A stretch of 64,000 nucleotides of DNA from a candidate division CSSED10-310 bacterium (GTDB taxonomy: Bacteria; CSSED10-310), in NCBI GenBank assembly GCA_016931515.1, contig JAFGEQ010000005.1, positions 124,001 to 188,000 of the forward strand. The letters run 5' to 3'. Below the pieces are notes generated by a model that worked only from the letters and a program-made list of their open reading frames with translations, was not told the origin of the DNA and did not search any database. Below, one piece after another: positions 56,039 through 64,000 of the stretch. The first letter of the stretch is position 1, and each line of letters starts with the position of its first letter. Made by a program: the position numbers and the translations under genes.

Positions 56039-57126
56039 GATCGTGTCTCCTTCCTGCCGCCGGACTTGTTTCCTGATCGCGGTTTATCCTTTACGGGGTC
56101 CGGATACGGATAGAACTTGTAACCCCTGAGAAGCTTCCTCATGATCGCCGGATCATCGGCACCATCGATAAATGTCTTTTCGATCGTTTTCACATCGGCA
56201 CGTTTGAATACAAGGCTCTCCATCAGTGGGTAGACGGTTTCATACGTTGTCATGCCCATCCGGATGGCGGTGATCATCTCACGAGCCAACTGCATGGTAT
56301 GGTCACTGAGTTCTCTGTAGCGGTCCTTTTTGTTGGCGGCCTTTCCATCAATCAGTACGAGATGCAGGCCACCGCCAACCTCATGGAAATGTTCCCATGC
56401 ATTCAGCGTCGCTTCAATCAGAGCGATGACGCCCCATACACGGTCGAAACCCTCCCGGCGCTGATCGAGAGTCAGCCGGTTCATGATCCTCGAAAACTCG
56501 ACACCCGCGCCGTACATCCCGGCGCCAATCGCTTCGAATCCGCCTGAAACCAGAGAACAAACCGTGTTCTCTGCGTTGATATGCCACGCGCGGTATCCCC
56601 AGTTCGGATCGTACCCGGTCAGAACGCACTTGTTCTTGAAAATTGGTTCGGTCAGTCCGTTCTGAGTCTGGAACGTGATGATACCTTTGGCCGCCTTGAT
56701 AACAGCCTCCTGCTTGATGTCGATTTTCTCCCCATTCTCTTCGAAGTAACCCTGATTCAATTCGTTGACGTTGAATCCGTACAGATATTTCAACATGTCA
56801 TCGACCTTGCGGCGGCGCGTTGTCTCCATGGCACGCCGGACGATCATCGCCACGTTCTCCAAATCGGCCAATTCTGAGGATTTACCCTCTTTCCATGCCT
56901 TTAAAACGGCATCCCGGCTCCGCTGGATAACCTCCTCGTGAAACCCCGGGTGGCCCCACCCCCCGTAGCCCGCATAGATGCCCAGAGCGTCGGAGACTTC
57001 CTCCGGTACGATATTTCGTATGTTGTCGAGAAAAAACGCTCGACGGCGGCGAAGATACCAGTATTCTTCGTCGCACATCAGCGCGCCGGATGATGCGCTG
57101 AACTGGAGTGCTGTCACTATGGCCAT
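56035..57126 (-). CDS. putative proteasome-type Ntn hydrolase, subunit A (catalytic residues lost)
   Basis: A 363-aa paralogue of B. The first 20 residues align without gaps (MAIVTALQFS, then ASSGALMCDE). Residue 2 is Ala instead of Thr, Asp19 is kept, and the Lys position is Asn35 (LDNIRN). The later parts TGYDPNWGYRAWHI, AIGAGMYGAGVEF and EVGGGLHLVLIDG follow the proteasome beta/alpha pattern even more clearly. The shared insert (YGFNVNELNQGYF; GEKIDIK) marks both as one family. A tail rich in Pro, Lys and Gly ends the chain. The ATG at 57126 has AAGGAG 8 bases upstream; the frame is open to 57210 but upstream codons lack a site. Probably a structural partner of B. Confidence 0.58.
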   Translation of the reverse strand: MAIVTALQFSASSGALMCDEEYWYLRRRRAFFLDNIRNIVPEEVSDALGIYAGYGGWGHPGFHEEVIQRSRDAVLKAWKEGKSSELADLENVAMIVRRAMETTRRRKVDDMLKYLYGFNVNELNQGYFEENGEKIDIKQEAVIKAAKGIITFQTQNGLTEPIFKNKCVLTGYDPNWGYRAWHINAENTVCSLVSGGFEAIGAGMYGAGVEFSRIMNRLTLDQRREGFDRVWGVIALIEATLNAWEHFHEVGGGLHLVLIDGKAANKKDRYRELSDHTMQLAREMITAIRMGMTTYETVYPLMESLVFKRADVKTIEKTFIDGADDPAIMRKLLRGYKFYPYPDPVKDKPRSGNKSGGRKETRS

Positions 57127-57316
57127 AAATCCTGCTCCTTCCTCATCAGTAAACTGTTTCAGAGCCTCCAAGATGTATTCCCCTTGCCGGGGAACTTGAA
57201 AATATATCATATAACCTGTGAATGTAAACGGATTCCGTAGCAGCGATGAGCCGGGAGTCGTGCAATACTGTGATGCCGGTGGCCGAATAATTCAGTACGC
57301 AACCACTGCCGGGCTC

Positions 57317-57325
57317 TGTTATACT
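57317..57325 (+). promoter_or_regulatory. extended -10 promoter of the peptide transporter
   Basis: TGTTATACT: an extended -10 (TG, one base, TATACT at 57320-57325). No good -35 lies 16-18 bases upstream. The predicted start near 57332 is 15 bases before the ATG at 57347. The divergent 220-bp region (57127-57346) must also hold the promoter of the Ntn hydrolase operon; I do not see a clear one. Confidence 0.45.
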
Positions 57326-57346
57326 GAAACGGCTGGAGGTGAAAGC

Positions 57347-58918
57347 ATGGGAAATCGCGGCTGCCTGTATGGGACCGGAACGCTTTTATCCGGAATCGTT
57401 GTCATCTGCATGCTGGCAGGATGCGGTGGCATACCGGCAAGTTCCAGTGCAACCGGATCAGAAAACGGCGTAAGGATCGGAATGACTGCTGCACCCCGGA
57501 CTCTGGATCCGCGTCTCTCCACTGATGTGTCGTCTGCGCGAATTCAGCAGCTCATTTACAATTCGCTGGTGAAGAAGAACAGAGCATCGGAGATAGTGCC
57601 GGACCTGGCTGAGTCCTGGGAGATGACCGATGACCGAACATATCGCTTTGTGCTTCGTGCAAACGTCCGGTTTCACGACGGGTCGATCCTGACAACGCGA
57701 GATGTCAAGGCTACATTCGATGCCGTGATGAGCGAGTCTCTTGCGTCGCCCCGAAAAGCGGCTTATCAAAAACTGGAGACCATAACAATCATTGATGACC
57801 GGACGATCGAGTTCCGGACATCAGAACCATTCGCTCCGTTCCTGATCAATATGGTACTGGGCATTCTGCCGGAATCTCAGGCGGCTGTCATGGATCCGTC
57901 AACGCCGATTGAGCCGGTCGGAACGGGCCCGTTTCGGCTGAAGGAACGGACAGGTGGGGAACGGGTGTTACTGGAGGTGTTCCCTGAGTATTTTGGTGAG
58001 CGGGCCGCACTGGACTGGCTGGAGTTTCGGGTGATACCGGATGATGCGATCCGGGTTATGGAACTTGAAAAAGGGTCGATCGATTTCATCCAGAATGACA
58101 TCCCACCGGATTCTGTTGCACGGCTTCGGAATAATCCCGGGCTGAAGGTTATGACAGCTCCCGGGACATCCTATTATTACGTGGGTTTTAATTTCCGGCT
58201 CAAGGATCATCCGACCGCTGATCCCGCCGTCCGGAAAGCCTTGGCTCTGGCATTAAACCGGGATGAGATCATTCGATATGTGCTGGGCGGATTGGCCGAT
58301 AATGCGGTCAGCGTGCTATCGGAAGGCCACTGGGCGTTCAATCCGGCTATCCCACAGGTGCCGTTCGACAGGGACGAAGCGATGCGGCTGATGGATCTGG
58401 CCGGCTTTCCGGAGAAAAACGGTCAACGATTCAATCTGGAATTCAAGGTGTCTCAAAACAAGCATAGCATTTTGCTGGCGGAGATTGTTCAGGCGCAATG
58501 GGGAGCCGTCGGTGTTCACGTTACGCTGCGATCGTTGGAATGGGGGACATTCTATGACGATATCATCAAAGGAAATTTTACGGCATACATCATGTCCTGG
58601 GTCGGCGTGACCGATCCCGATATCTATCACAGCATTTTCCACTCCCGATCGATTCCGCCAAACGGCAGAAACAGGGGCTATTACAGCAGTCCGGACCTTG
58701 ATATCCTGCTGGATCTGGCCCGGATCGAGATGGATGAGGGTCGCCGGGCGGAAATTTACCGGTCAGTTCAAGATATACTGGCCAGGGATCTCCCATACGT
58801 CAGCCTCTGGCATGCCCACAACGTGGCGGTCATGAAGACGGGCTTGAACAACTTCCGGTTTTATCCGGCGGGTGATCTCGATTCATTTTCGGAGGTGGCA
58901 TGGACGGATGCAAAGTGA
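57347..58918 (+). CDS. peptide/nickel ABC transporter substrate-binding lipoprotein
   Basis: A 523-aa SBP_bac_5 protein. The lipobox is LAGC with the Cys at residue 26. The mature part has RIGMTAAPRTLDPRLSTDVSS, LAESWEMTDDRTYRFVLRANVRFHDG, the family block PVGTGPFRLKER, and LPYVSLWHAHNVAVMK near the end. These binding proteins deliver oligopeptides or related solutes to DppBC-type permeases. GGAGG precedes the ATG at 57347. The fused permease gene follows after 37 bases. The ATPase genes (dppD/F type) are not in the window. The neighbouring, divergent Ntn hydrolases would fit a peptide theme. Confidence 0.93.
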   Translation: MGNRGCLYGTGTLLSGIVVICMLAGCGGIPASSSATGSENGVRIGMTAAPRTLDPRLSTDVSSARIQQLIYNSLVKKNRASEIVPDLAESWEMTDDRTYRFVLRANVRFHDGSILTTRDVKATFDAVMSESLASPRKAAYQKLETITIIDDRTIEFRTSEPFAPFLINMVLGILPESQAAVMDPSTPIEPVGTGPFRLKERTGGERVLLEVFPEYFGERAALDWLEFRVIPDDAIRVMELEKGSIDFIQNDIPPDSVARLRNNPGLKVMTAPGTSYYYVGFNFRLKDHPTADPAVRKALALALNRDEIIRYVLGGLADNAVSVLSEGHWAFNPAIPQVPFDRDEAMRLMDLAGFPEKNGQRFNLEFKVSQNKHSILLAEIVQAQWGAVGVHVTLRSLEWGTFYDDIIKGNFTAYIMSWVGVTDPDIYHSIFHSRSIPPNGRNRGYYSSPDLDILLDLARIEMDEGRRAEIYRSVQDILARDLPYVSLWHAHNVAVMKTGLNNFRFYPAGDLDSFSEVAWTDAK

Positions 58919-58955
58919 AGCCGGCCGGTGACATTGAGGAAGCAGGACCGGGACG

Positions 58956-60962
58956 ATGATCCACTATATCATCCGACGCATCATGATGATGATTCCCGTG
59001 CTGCTGGGTGTTTCACTGCTTGTATTTTTTATGATTCACCTGATCCCCGGGGATCCGGTACAATTGATGCTGGGAGACACTGCTCAGCCGGCCGACATAG
59101 AAAAACTGCGACATGAAATGGGGCTCGACAAACCGCTCCATCTTCAACTGGCGGCTTTTCTGAAGGGGTTGATGACCGGGGACCTTGGGCGCTCACTTCA
59201 TTCACGGGAACCCGTCACCAAGATCCTGACCGATCGATTTCCCGCAACTCTTGAACTCACCCTGGTCAGCATGCTGGTTGCTGTCGCAATAGCACTGCCT
59301 TTAGGAATTATCTCGGCTGTGAAGGCGAATACAGCGATTGATCACTCATCAATGTTCCTGGCGCTGCTGGGTGTGTCTATTCCAAATTTCTGGCTGGGAC
59401 CGATGCTGATATTGATTTTCAGCGTCCAGTTGAACTGGCTGGTTGTGTCCGGTCGTTCCGGTCCGGGTAGTTATATTCTGCCCGCCATCACTTTAGGGAC
59501 CGCACTGGCTGCCATCCTGACCCGGATGACCCGTGCCAGTCTGCTGGAGGTGATGAAGGCGCCGTACATCACGACAGCCTATGCGAAAGGCGCGTCGCAT
59601 TCACGGGCGATTTTCCACCACGCACTCCGCAACGCCCTGATACCAGTGACAACCATAATGGGATTGCAAATCGGAGCATTACTGGGTGGGTCTGTCATTA
59701 CTGAAACCGTGTTCTCCTGGCCGGGAATCGGGCGGGAACTCATCCAGGCGATCCAGGGCAGGGATTACCCGGTTGTTCAGGGATGCGTTCTGTTGATCGC
59801 TTTCTGCTATGTTCTGATCAATCTTGTGACAGATCTGATTTATGGAATCCTTGATCCAAGGATCACATATGAATCACCGGCTCCCGTGTGGCGGACATTT
59901 TTCAGTTCAATCGGGCGGCAAGTGAGGCAGTTTATCGGCTGGTATCCGAAAAACCTGATATGCAGCGTCAGCGTTATTCTGGTTATATGGTGGGCGCGTT
60001 CCGGATTCCCACTTCCGCTGCATTGTGTCAGATTCCAGGTTTCAAACGGTTTGGGAGGCGCACCGGGTCTGTTTGGCCGGTGTGTGATTTTGATGGTCTT
60101 CCCGGGTCTGCTGTTCTGGTGGCGGAGCAAAGATCCGATGAGTTGGAGATCGTTTCTGCGTTCACCGCGATCATTGATCGGGATGGTTTTAACCGGATTA
60201 TTTCTGTTTTTGGGTCTGTTCGGACCGGATCTGACATCGGTGGATCCGACGGCACAGGACCTGGCGATGCGTCTGACTCCCCCAAACTTGGGTCACTGGT
60301 TCGGAATGGATCATGTCGGGCGTGATCTCCTCAGCCGCGTGTTGCACGGAGCGCGGGTCTCCATGATCGTCGGAACGGTCGTGACGCTGGTGTCGATGTG
60401 CATCGGCCTGTTGATTGGTCTGGTATCCGGATTGGCCGGCGGGTGGCTGGATGATTTCATTATGCGGATCGTGGATGTTTTGCTGGCTTTTCCCGGAATT
60501 CTGCTGGCAATCGGAATGGTGGCGGTTCTCGGACCCGATATACGTAATGTCATGATCGCTTTATGCATAATGGGATGGGTCGGGTATGCACGGCTGGCTC
60601 GCGGGCAGACCCTCGCTCTGCGGCAATCGGATTATGTTCAGGCCGCCCGGAGCCTGGGAGCTGGTCCGATCAGAATTATGAGCCGGCATCTTCTCCCGAA
60701 CATCCTGGCTCCGATCATTGTTCAGGCAACGCTGGGTATGGCAGGGGTCATCATTGCCGAAGCGGGTCTATCGTTCCTGGGACTTGGAGTTCAGCCGCCG
60801 TCCCCGTCATGGGGTGGTATACTCAATTCGGGAGTTTACTACTTCAGGGAAGCTCCCCATATGACCGTTTTTCCTGGATTGGCGATCATGATTGTTGTTC
60901 TCGGATTGAATTTTCTGGGTGATGGTCTCAGAGATGCACTGGATCCGAAAACCCGGGATTGA
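58956..60962 (+). CDS. fused DppB-DppC-type peptide ABC permease
   Basis: A 668-aa single chain made of two permeases that are normally separate. Residues 1-310 are DppB-like (MIHYIIRRIMMMIPVLLGVS; LTDRFPATLELTLVSML; permease loop AKGASHSRAIFHHALRNALI). Residues about 415-668 are DppC-like (PPNLGHWFGMDHVGRDLLSR; loop RSLGAGPIRIMSRHLLPNIL; SWGGILNSG). The connector (about 310-415) contains extra hydrophobic stretches (LICSVSVILVIWWARSGF; VILMVFPGLLFWW), which would keep the second half in the right orientation. Fusions of this kind occur but are uncommon. AGGA lies 8 bases before the ATG. Confidence 0.92.
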   Translation: MIHYIIRRIMMMIPVLLGVSLLVFFMIHLIPGDPVQLMLGDTAQPADIEKLRHEMGLDKPLHLQLAAFLKGLMTGDLGRSLHSREPVTKILTDRFPATLELTLVSMLVAVAIALPLGIISAVKANTAIDHSSMFLALLGVSIPNFWLGPMLILIFSVQLNWLVVSGRSGPGSYILPAITLGTALAAILTRMTRASLLEVMKAPYITTAYAKGASHSRAIFHHALRNALIPVTTIMGLQIGALLGGSVITETVFSWPGIGRELIQAIQGRDYPVVQGCVLLIAFCYVLINLVTDLIYGILDPRITYESPAPVWRTFFSSIGRQVRQFIGWYPKNLICSVSVILVIWWARSGFPLPLHCVRFQVSNGLGGAPGLFGRCVILMVFPGLLFWWRSKDPMSWRSFLRSPRSLIGMVLTGLFLFLGLFGPDLTSVDPTAQDLAMRLTPPNLGHWFGMDHVGRDLLSRVLHGARVSMIVGTVVTLVSMCIGLLIGLVSGLAGGWLDDFIMRIVDVLLAFPGILLAIGMVAVLGPDIRNVMIALCIMGWVGYARLARGQTLALRQSDYVQAARSLGAGPIRIMSRHLLPNILAPIIVQATLGMAGVIIAEAGLSFLGLGVQPPSPSWGGILNSGVYYFREAPHMTVFPGLAIMIVVLGLNFLGDGLRDALDPKTRD

Positions 60963-62945
60963 CTCCGATTCAGTCAGTAAATCATAAACAAGAAAAACAT
61001 CGGGAATCTGATTCTCAGAATTTGTCCGGTTGACGATGACTTTGCCGATCCGGATATCTTTATCCCATGAAAACCAGCTGCGGGCATCACCGGCGACCGA
61101 GAGCCGCCTGATCGGGTACGGTAATCCGGATACGTCGACAATGGTTATTTCCGTGTTTGACGACAGTGAAGAGACTGCCAGAAGGTGCGCGGGAGGTGCA
61201 TTATCGGTTACGAATTCAAAAAATCCGTCAGTTGAGTCAGATTGAGCAAGCCGGAGCGGGAAGAACAGTTTATCCCCAACGGTATTCAACCATTCCTCCG
61301 CCCATGGGTAAAGAAAACCGGATTTCCGACAGGTTTCCAGAGATTGCCGGAGATAATCAAGTTCTTTTCCCGGCTGAATATCAAGGTGATATATATAGGC
61401 GGTATCGGCAATTACAGTACTGGGTTTGATCAGGCGGAACCAGAGGAATGCGCTGGGGTCCTTTTGTATCAGCATCTGTAATGTTGCGATCCAGACAGCA
61501 TAGTCTCCGGACATGGGGAAGTATTTCTCTCTGTGCGTTATGGGGCGATACGTGATGTACGGATCAAGTATCGGGTGTCGTTGCTCCAGTCCGAAAATTA
61601 GACAATCAATTTTTTTCTGTTCCTGATAATTTCTCAGTTCTTTCAGATCCTGGCACCAGGATAGATTTGAATCACCGAGTAACCGGTACCCGTTCCGGTG
61701 CCCTCCCGCCAGACAATTGAAATAACTCAGGTAGAAGGGATGCGCGTTCAGAGATGCAGAGGCGTGCAGAACCAGAAGTATGAAGGCGATTGCTACTCCG
61801 GATATCCTGCAGCACCAATGGTAGTCTGTGATTCGTGAACCAAAGAAGAAAAGCAGGGGATAAACTGGCAGGATGAATCTGATACCACAATCGATCTTGC
61901 AGAAAAAGCTGAAAAAAGTCAGCCAGAACAAAGAGATCGTCAGAGCAAGTATTTCATCGATTGTCGGGCGTTTTTTCACGATTCCGATCAGTCCCAGAAA
62001 AATTAGCAGGAGCGCTGGGAGGGTTGTTTTCACCAAAAGAGCGAAGACGTCATACCCGATGAATCTGGCATCAGAGATCGTGCCGAGCATAAATCCAGGC
62101 CAGCGGTTCTGGAATCCGAGATGAACGTCCATACCTAAAAGATAGCGGGTGGGCAGGGGTACAGGCAGGATACCAGCGGGACCCGCGGCGAGGTTTTGCA
62201 TGGTTGGCGATTCGAAATGCAGTGCATCGAGGCGACGTCCTGTTCCCTGGAATCCATAGACGATGTTGACGATCAGCAGAGCAACGGCAAAAGGCAGAAT
62301 CCAGCCTTTTAGAACTTTTTGAAGTCTCAGGGATAGGGAACCCGGTGTCAGCAGGATGATGAAAGGAAAAAGGAGCGGAATCAACAGAAATGAAAACTTG
62401 GTCAGCATTCCGAAAGAATACGCTGTGCCCAGGAGCAAACTGGTTAATAAATTTGGCTTCTTTAGAAACATCGACAACGACACGATTGCTGCAAGAACTG
62501 CCACAGCGAGCATCGCATCGGAATTGGCCAGGCGGGCATGGGCCAGGTAAGTGGGAGAAAATGCCAGAAAACCCGAAGCGATAACTGCTCCCCAAATACG
62601 ATGGCAGGTAAGTGTCCAGAAGAATAAAATGATCATTCCGGCAAGTTGATAGGGGAGAAGTCCAAGTCGGCTGAAAAAAACGTCCGAGTTCGGAGTACCG
62701 TCGGAGAAAAGTCTGCGCATCAATGAGTGGCTTGCCATGAACAGGATGGGATGCGATATCTCGTCGGGGTGTTCCGTCCATCCATTAGTTTCAATTGATT
62801 CACCGGCTCGTATCCAGCGGAACTCATCAACAGTCCAGGATATTCGTCTCTGGCTTGTCAGCAGGATCGTCGAGAAGACAATCAATATCAGCATAAGAGC
62901 CAATGCTGTCCGTCGCTTCAGGAATTGGTTTTTCAACCGGAGCAT
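60807..62945 (-). CDS. polytopic GT-C-like (PMT/ArnT-type) glycosyltransferase
   Basis: A 712-aa membrane protein. The first helix (about 17-33) is followed by TVDEFRWIRAGES with Asp-Glu, the position of the catalytic acidic residue of GT39/GT83 enzymes. TEHPDEISHPILF follows, then about ten helices to about residue 430 and a C-terminal periplasmic domain. It probably transfers a sugar from a lipid carrier to an envelope component; the acceptor is unknown. GAGG precedes the ATG at 62945 by 6 bases. The last 156 bases overlap the end of the convergent permease gene, and this tail (ENNNHDRQSRKNGH) is low-complexity. The 235 bases between this gene and the inverted repeat at 63181 hold nothing I can name. 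Confidence 0.8.
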   Translation of the reverse strand: MLRLKNQFLKRRTALALMLILIVFSTILLTSQRRISWTVDEFRWIRAGESIETNGWTEHPDEISHPILFMASHSLMRRLFSDGTPNSDVFFSRLGLLPYQLAGMIILFFWTLTCHRIWGAVIASGFLAFSPTYLAHARLANSDAMLAVAVLAAIVSLSMFLKKPNLLTSLLLGTAYSFGMLTKFSFLLIPLLFPFIILLTPGSLSLRLQKVLKGWILPFAVALLIVNIVYGFQGTGRRLDALHFESPTMQNLAAGPAGILPVPLPTRYLLGMDVHLGFQNRWPGFMLGTISDARFIGYDVFALLVKTTLPALLLIFLGLIGIVKKRPTIDEILALTISLFWLTFFSFFCKIDCGIRFILPVYPLLFFFGSRITDYHWCCRISGVAIAFILLVLHASASLNAHPFYLSYFNCLAGGHRNGYRLLGDSNLSWCQDLKELRNYQEQKKIDCLIFGLEQRHPILDPYITYRPITHREKYFPMSGDYAVWIATLQMLIQKDPSAFLWFRLIKPSTVIADTAYIYHLDIQPGKELDYLRQSLETCRKSGFLYPWAEEWLNTVGDKLFFPLRLAQSDSTDGFFEFVTDNAPPAHLLAVSSLSSNTEITIVDVSGLPYPIRRLSVAGDARSWFSWDKDIRIGKVIVNRTNSENQIPDVFLVYDLLTESESIPGFRIQCISETITQKIQSENNNHDRQSRKNGHMGSFPEVVNSRIEYTTP

Positions 62946-63180
62946 CACCTTCCTCAAATCAGCACACGCGGTTGTTAGTCCATATCAATCCAGACGGTAC
63001 AAAGGCGGAAAAAAGAAAGCAACATTATCAACAGCAGGATTGAGTGTGACGACCACGGGTTTCTCCGGTTCGGAAAGTGCTGGATTGACGCGAACCTGCG
63101 AGAATCATTACGGATAATTCAGCGAGATGAGGAGAAAACCGGAATCCGTAAATGAACACAGAAATATAAGCGTGACCATC

Positions 63181-63215
63181 AATAATCAAACAAAAAATAT
63201 ATATGTTTGATTATT
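63181..63215. promoter_or_regulatory. perfect 12-bp inverted repeat, likely operator
   Basis: AATAATCAAACA (63181-63192) and its exact complement TGTTTGATTATT (63204-63215) are separated by 11 A/T bases. The right arm overlaps the -35 box (63207-63212) of the downstream regulator gene. A regulator with an HTH lies just downstream, so binding here would give autoregulation. Confidence 0.6.
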
Positions 63216-63235
63216 TCTAAACAATAGTCTATATT
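63207..63235 (+). promoter_or_regulatory. predicted promoter of the DUF2087 regulator (leaderless)
   Basis: TTGATT (63207-63212), exactly 17 bases, and TATATT (63230-63235). The expected transcription start, 7 bases after the -10, is 63242, the A of an in-frame ATG. No Shine-Dalgarno is present upstream, which fits a leaderless transcript. Confidence 0.6.
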
Positions 63236-63241
63236 ATGGAT

Positions 63242-64000
63242 ATGGACCACGTAACAAAATTCAGAATTAGTAATGAGACATTAAAGGAACTGGAGACCGG
63301 GATACGCGAGACGGAGGGTACGTTTGTCTGTGTCGTATGCGGCAGTCTTTTTGAGCGGGGTGTTGTCTTTTCCGTGGATGGAAGGCTGCTGGAGGCATCC
63401 CGCGCAGCAGTGGAGCATATCCGGACCGAACATGGCGGTATGCTGACGGTGCTGCTGGGGCTTCCGTCGACAGTGAGTGGTTTGAGCGACGTTCAGCAGC
63501 GGATTATTTCCGGGATGGGGGCCGGGTGTTCGGATCGGGATATTGCCCGCGAACTGGGTGGAAAGGCGGAATCGACCATCCGAAACCACAGGTTTCAATT
63601 CAGGCGGCGATTGATGGAGGCGAAGATCATGGTTGCGATTGGATCATTACTGGAAAGGAATGAGATGGACGGTCAGGAATTTATCAGTTTTCACAAATCC
63701 ATGCCGATTCACGATGAACGGACGATGACCACGCGGGTGGAGGCTGAGAAGGTTCTGAAAAAATATTTCAGGCAGAACGGGCATCTTGTTTTGATCCGGT
63801 TTCCTAGGAAAGAAAAGGAGAAACTGGTCATTTTGAAACGGGTCGTGGAGGAGTTCGATTTAGAGTGTCGCTACACCGAGAAAGAGGTTAACGAGATATT
63901 AAAACCCATTTGCGAGGACTACGTCACGGTCAGGCGATATCTGATTGAGTACCGTTTTCTAGGGCGCAAGGCGGATGGAAGCGAGTATTGGGTTAACGAG
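63242..64000 (+). CDS. DUF2087-domain transcriptional regulator (3' end outside the window)
   Basis: The open frame runs to the window edge (253 codons seen). Residues about 80-120 look like a LuxR-type HTH (LSDVQQRIISGMGAGCSDRD; IARELGGKAESTIRNHRFQF). The C-terminal part has the DUF2087 pattern: LIRFPRKEKEKLVILKRVVE, then YTEKEVNEILKPICEDYVT, RRYLIEYRFLGRKADGSEYW. DUF2087 regulators are best known in Firmicutes and are poorly studied. The first part (VCVVCGSLFERGVVF) has two Cys two residues apart and may bind a metal. I place the start at the ATG at 63242; an ATG at 63236 lies two codons earlier. No ribosome binding site. Confidence 0.82.
   Translation, partial: MDHVTKFRISNETLKELETGIRETEGTFVCVVCGSLFERGVVFSVDGRLLEASRAAVEHIRTEHGGMLTVLLGLPSTVSGLSDVQQRIISGMGAGCSDRDIARELGGKAESTIRNHRFQFRRRLMEAKIMVAIGSLLERNEMDGQEFISFHKSMPIHDERTMTTRVEAEKVLKKYFRQNGHLVLIRFPRKEKEKLVILKRVVEEFDLECRYTEKEVNEILKPICEDYVTVRRYLIEYRFLGRKADGSEYWVNE

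Noticed and set aside
62737-63117. 126-aa open frame on the plus strand upstream of the DUF2087 gene
   Set aside because: Mostly antisense to the start of the GT-C-like gene, without a ribosome binding site or conserved motif.

Overview
The window looks like one contiguous chromosomal segment of a diderm (Gram-negative type) bacterium, about 50% G+C. Evidence for two membranes is an outer-membrane FadL-type barrel, several lipoproteins, and secreted proteins ending in PEP-CTERM/IPTL-like sorting signals. I cannot place it in a phylum. The housekeeping gene orders (tilS-ftsH-folP-cdaA-ybbR; thrS-infC-rpmI-rplT; dxs-tlyA-nadK-recN) resemble those of deltaproteobacteria and related lineages. RNase Y, the c-di-AMP synthase CdaA, SelB and long Thr-Pro linkers in surface proteins suggest an uncultivated candidate phylum. 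No insertion sequence, prophage or CRISPR array was seen.

Layout. 1-5323 (minus): ybbR (cut by the window edge), cdaA, folP, ftsH and tilS, behind two CAU tRNAs with a strong promoter. 5372-14000: an FtsB-like protein, a membrane Ser/Thr kinase with TPRs, a zinc-ribbon coiled-coil protein, a nitrilase-family amidase, a FadL-like barrel and a secreted 886-aa protein with a Thr-Pro linker. 14163-17339: two radical SAM/SPASM proteins followed by an RNase Z-like metallo-hydrolase, tail-to-tail with a lipoprotein that carries a JAMM-like motif. 18416-23774: a small lipoprotein behind a sigma-54-like promoter, then mgtE, recO and selB. 24054-29122: a glycosyltransferase, a B12-binding radical SAM enzyme and three methyltransferases, probably for glycan or lipid modification. 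29415-36659: membrane and exported proteins, including a GT-C-like protein and an SGNH hydrolase interrupted by an in-frame TAA. 36731-42226 (minus): a histidine/aromatic ammonia-lyase homologue with Ala-Cys-Gly in place of Ala-Ser-Gly, and a 1283-aa ORF that looks like two secreted proteins joined in frame. 42379-53800 (plus): tRNA-Val, thrS, infC, rpmI, rplT, a coiled-coil gene, zapA, a candidate 6S RNA, rny, dxs, tlyA, nadK and recN.

The most unusual locus is 53895-57126 (minus). Two adjacent, overlapping paralogues (363 and 350 aa) have the hallmarks of proteasome-type Ntn hydrolases. The downstream copy keeps the Thr1/Asp17/Lys33-type pattern. The upstream copy has Ala and Asn at the Thr and Lys positions and looks catalytically dead. 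They are followed at once by a trans-prenyltransferase gene. They are divergent from a peptide ABC uptake system whose two permeases are fused into one chain (57347-60962). The window ends with a GT-C-like membrane protein and a DUF2087 regulator whose predicted transcript is leaderless and whose promoter carries a perfect inverted repeat.
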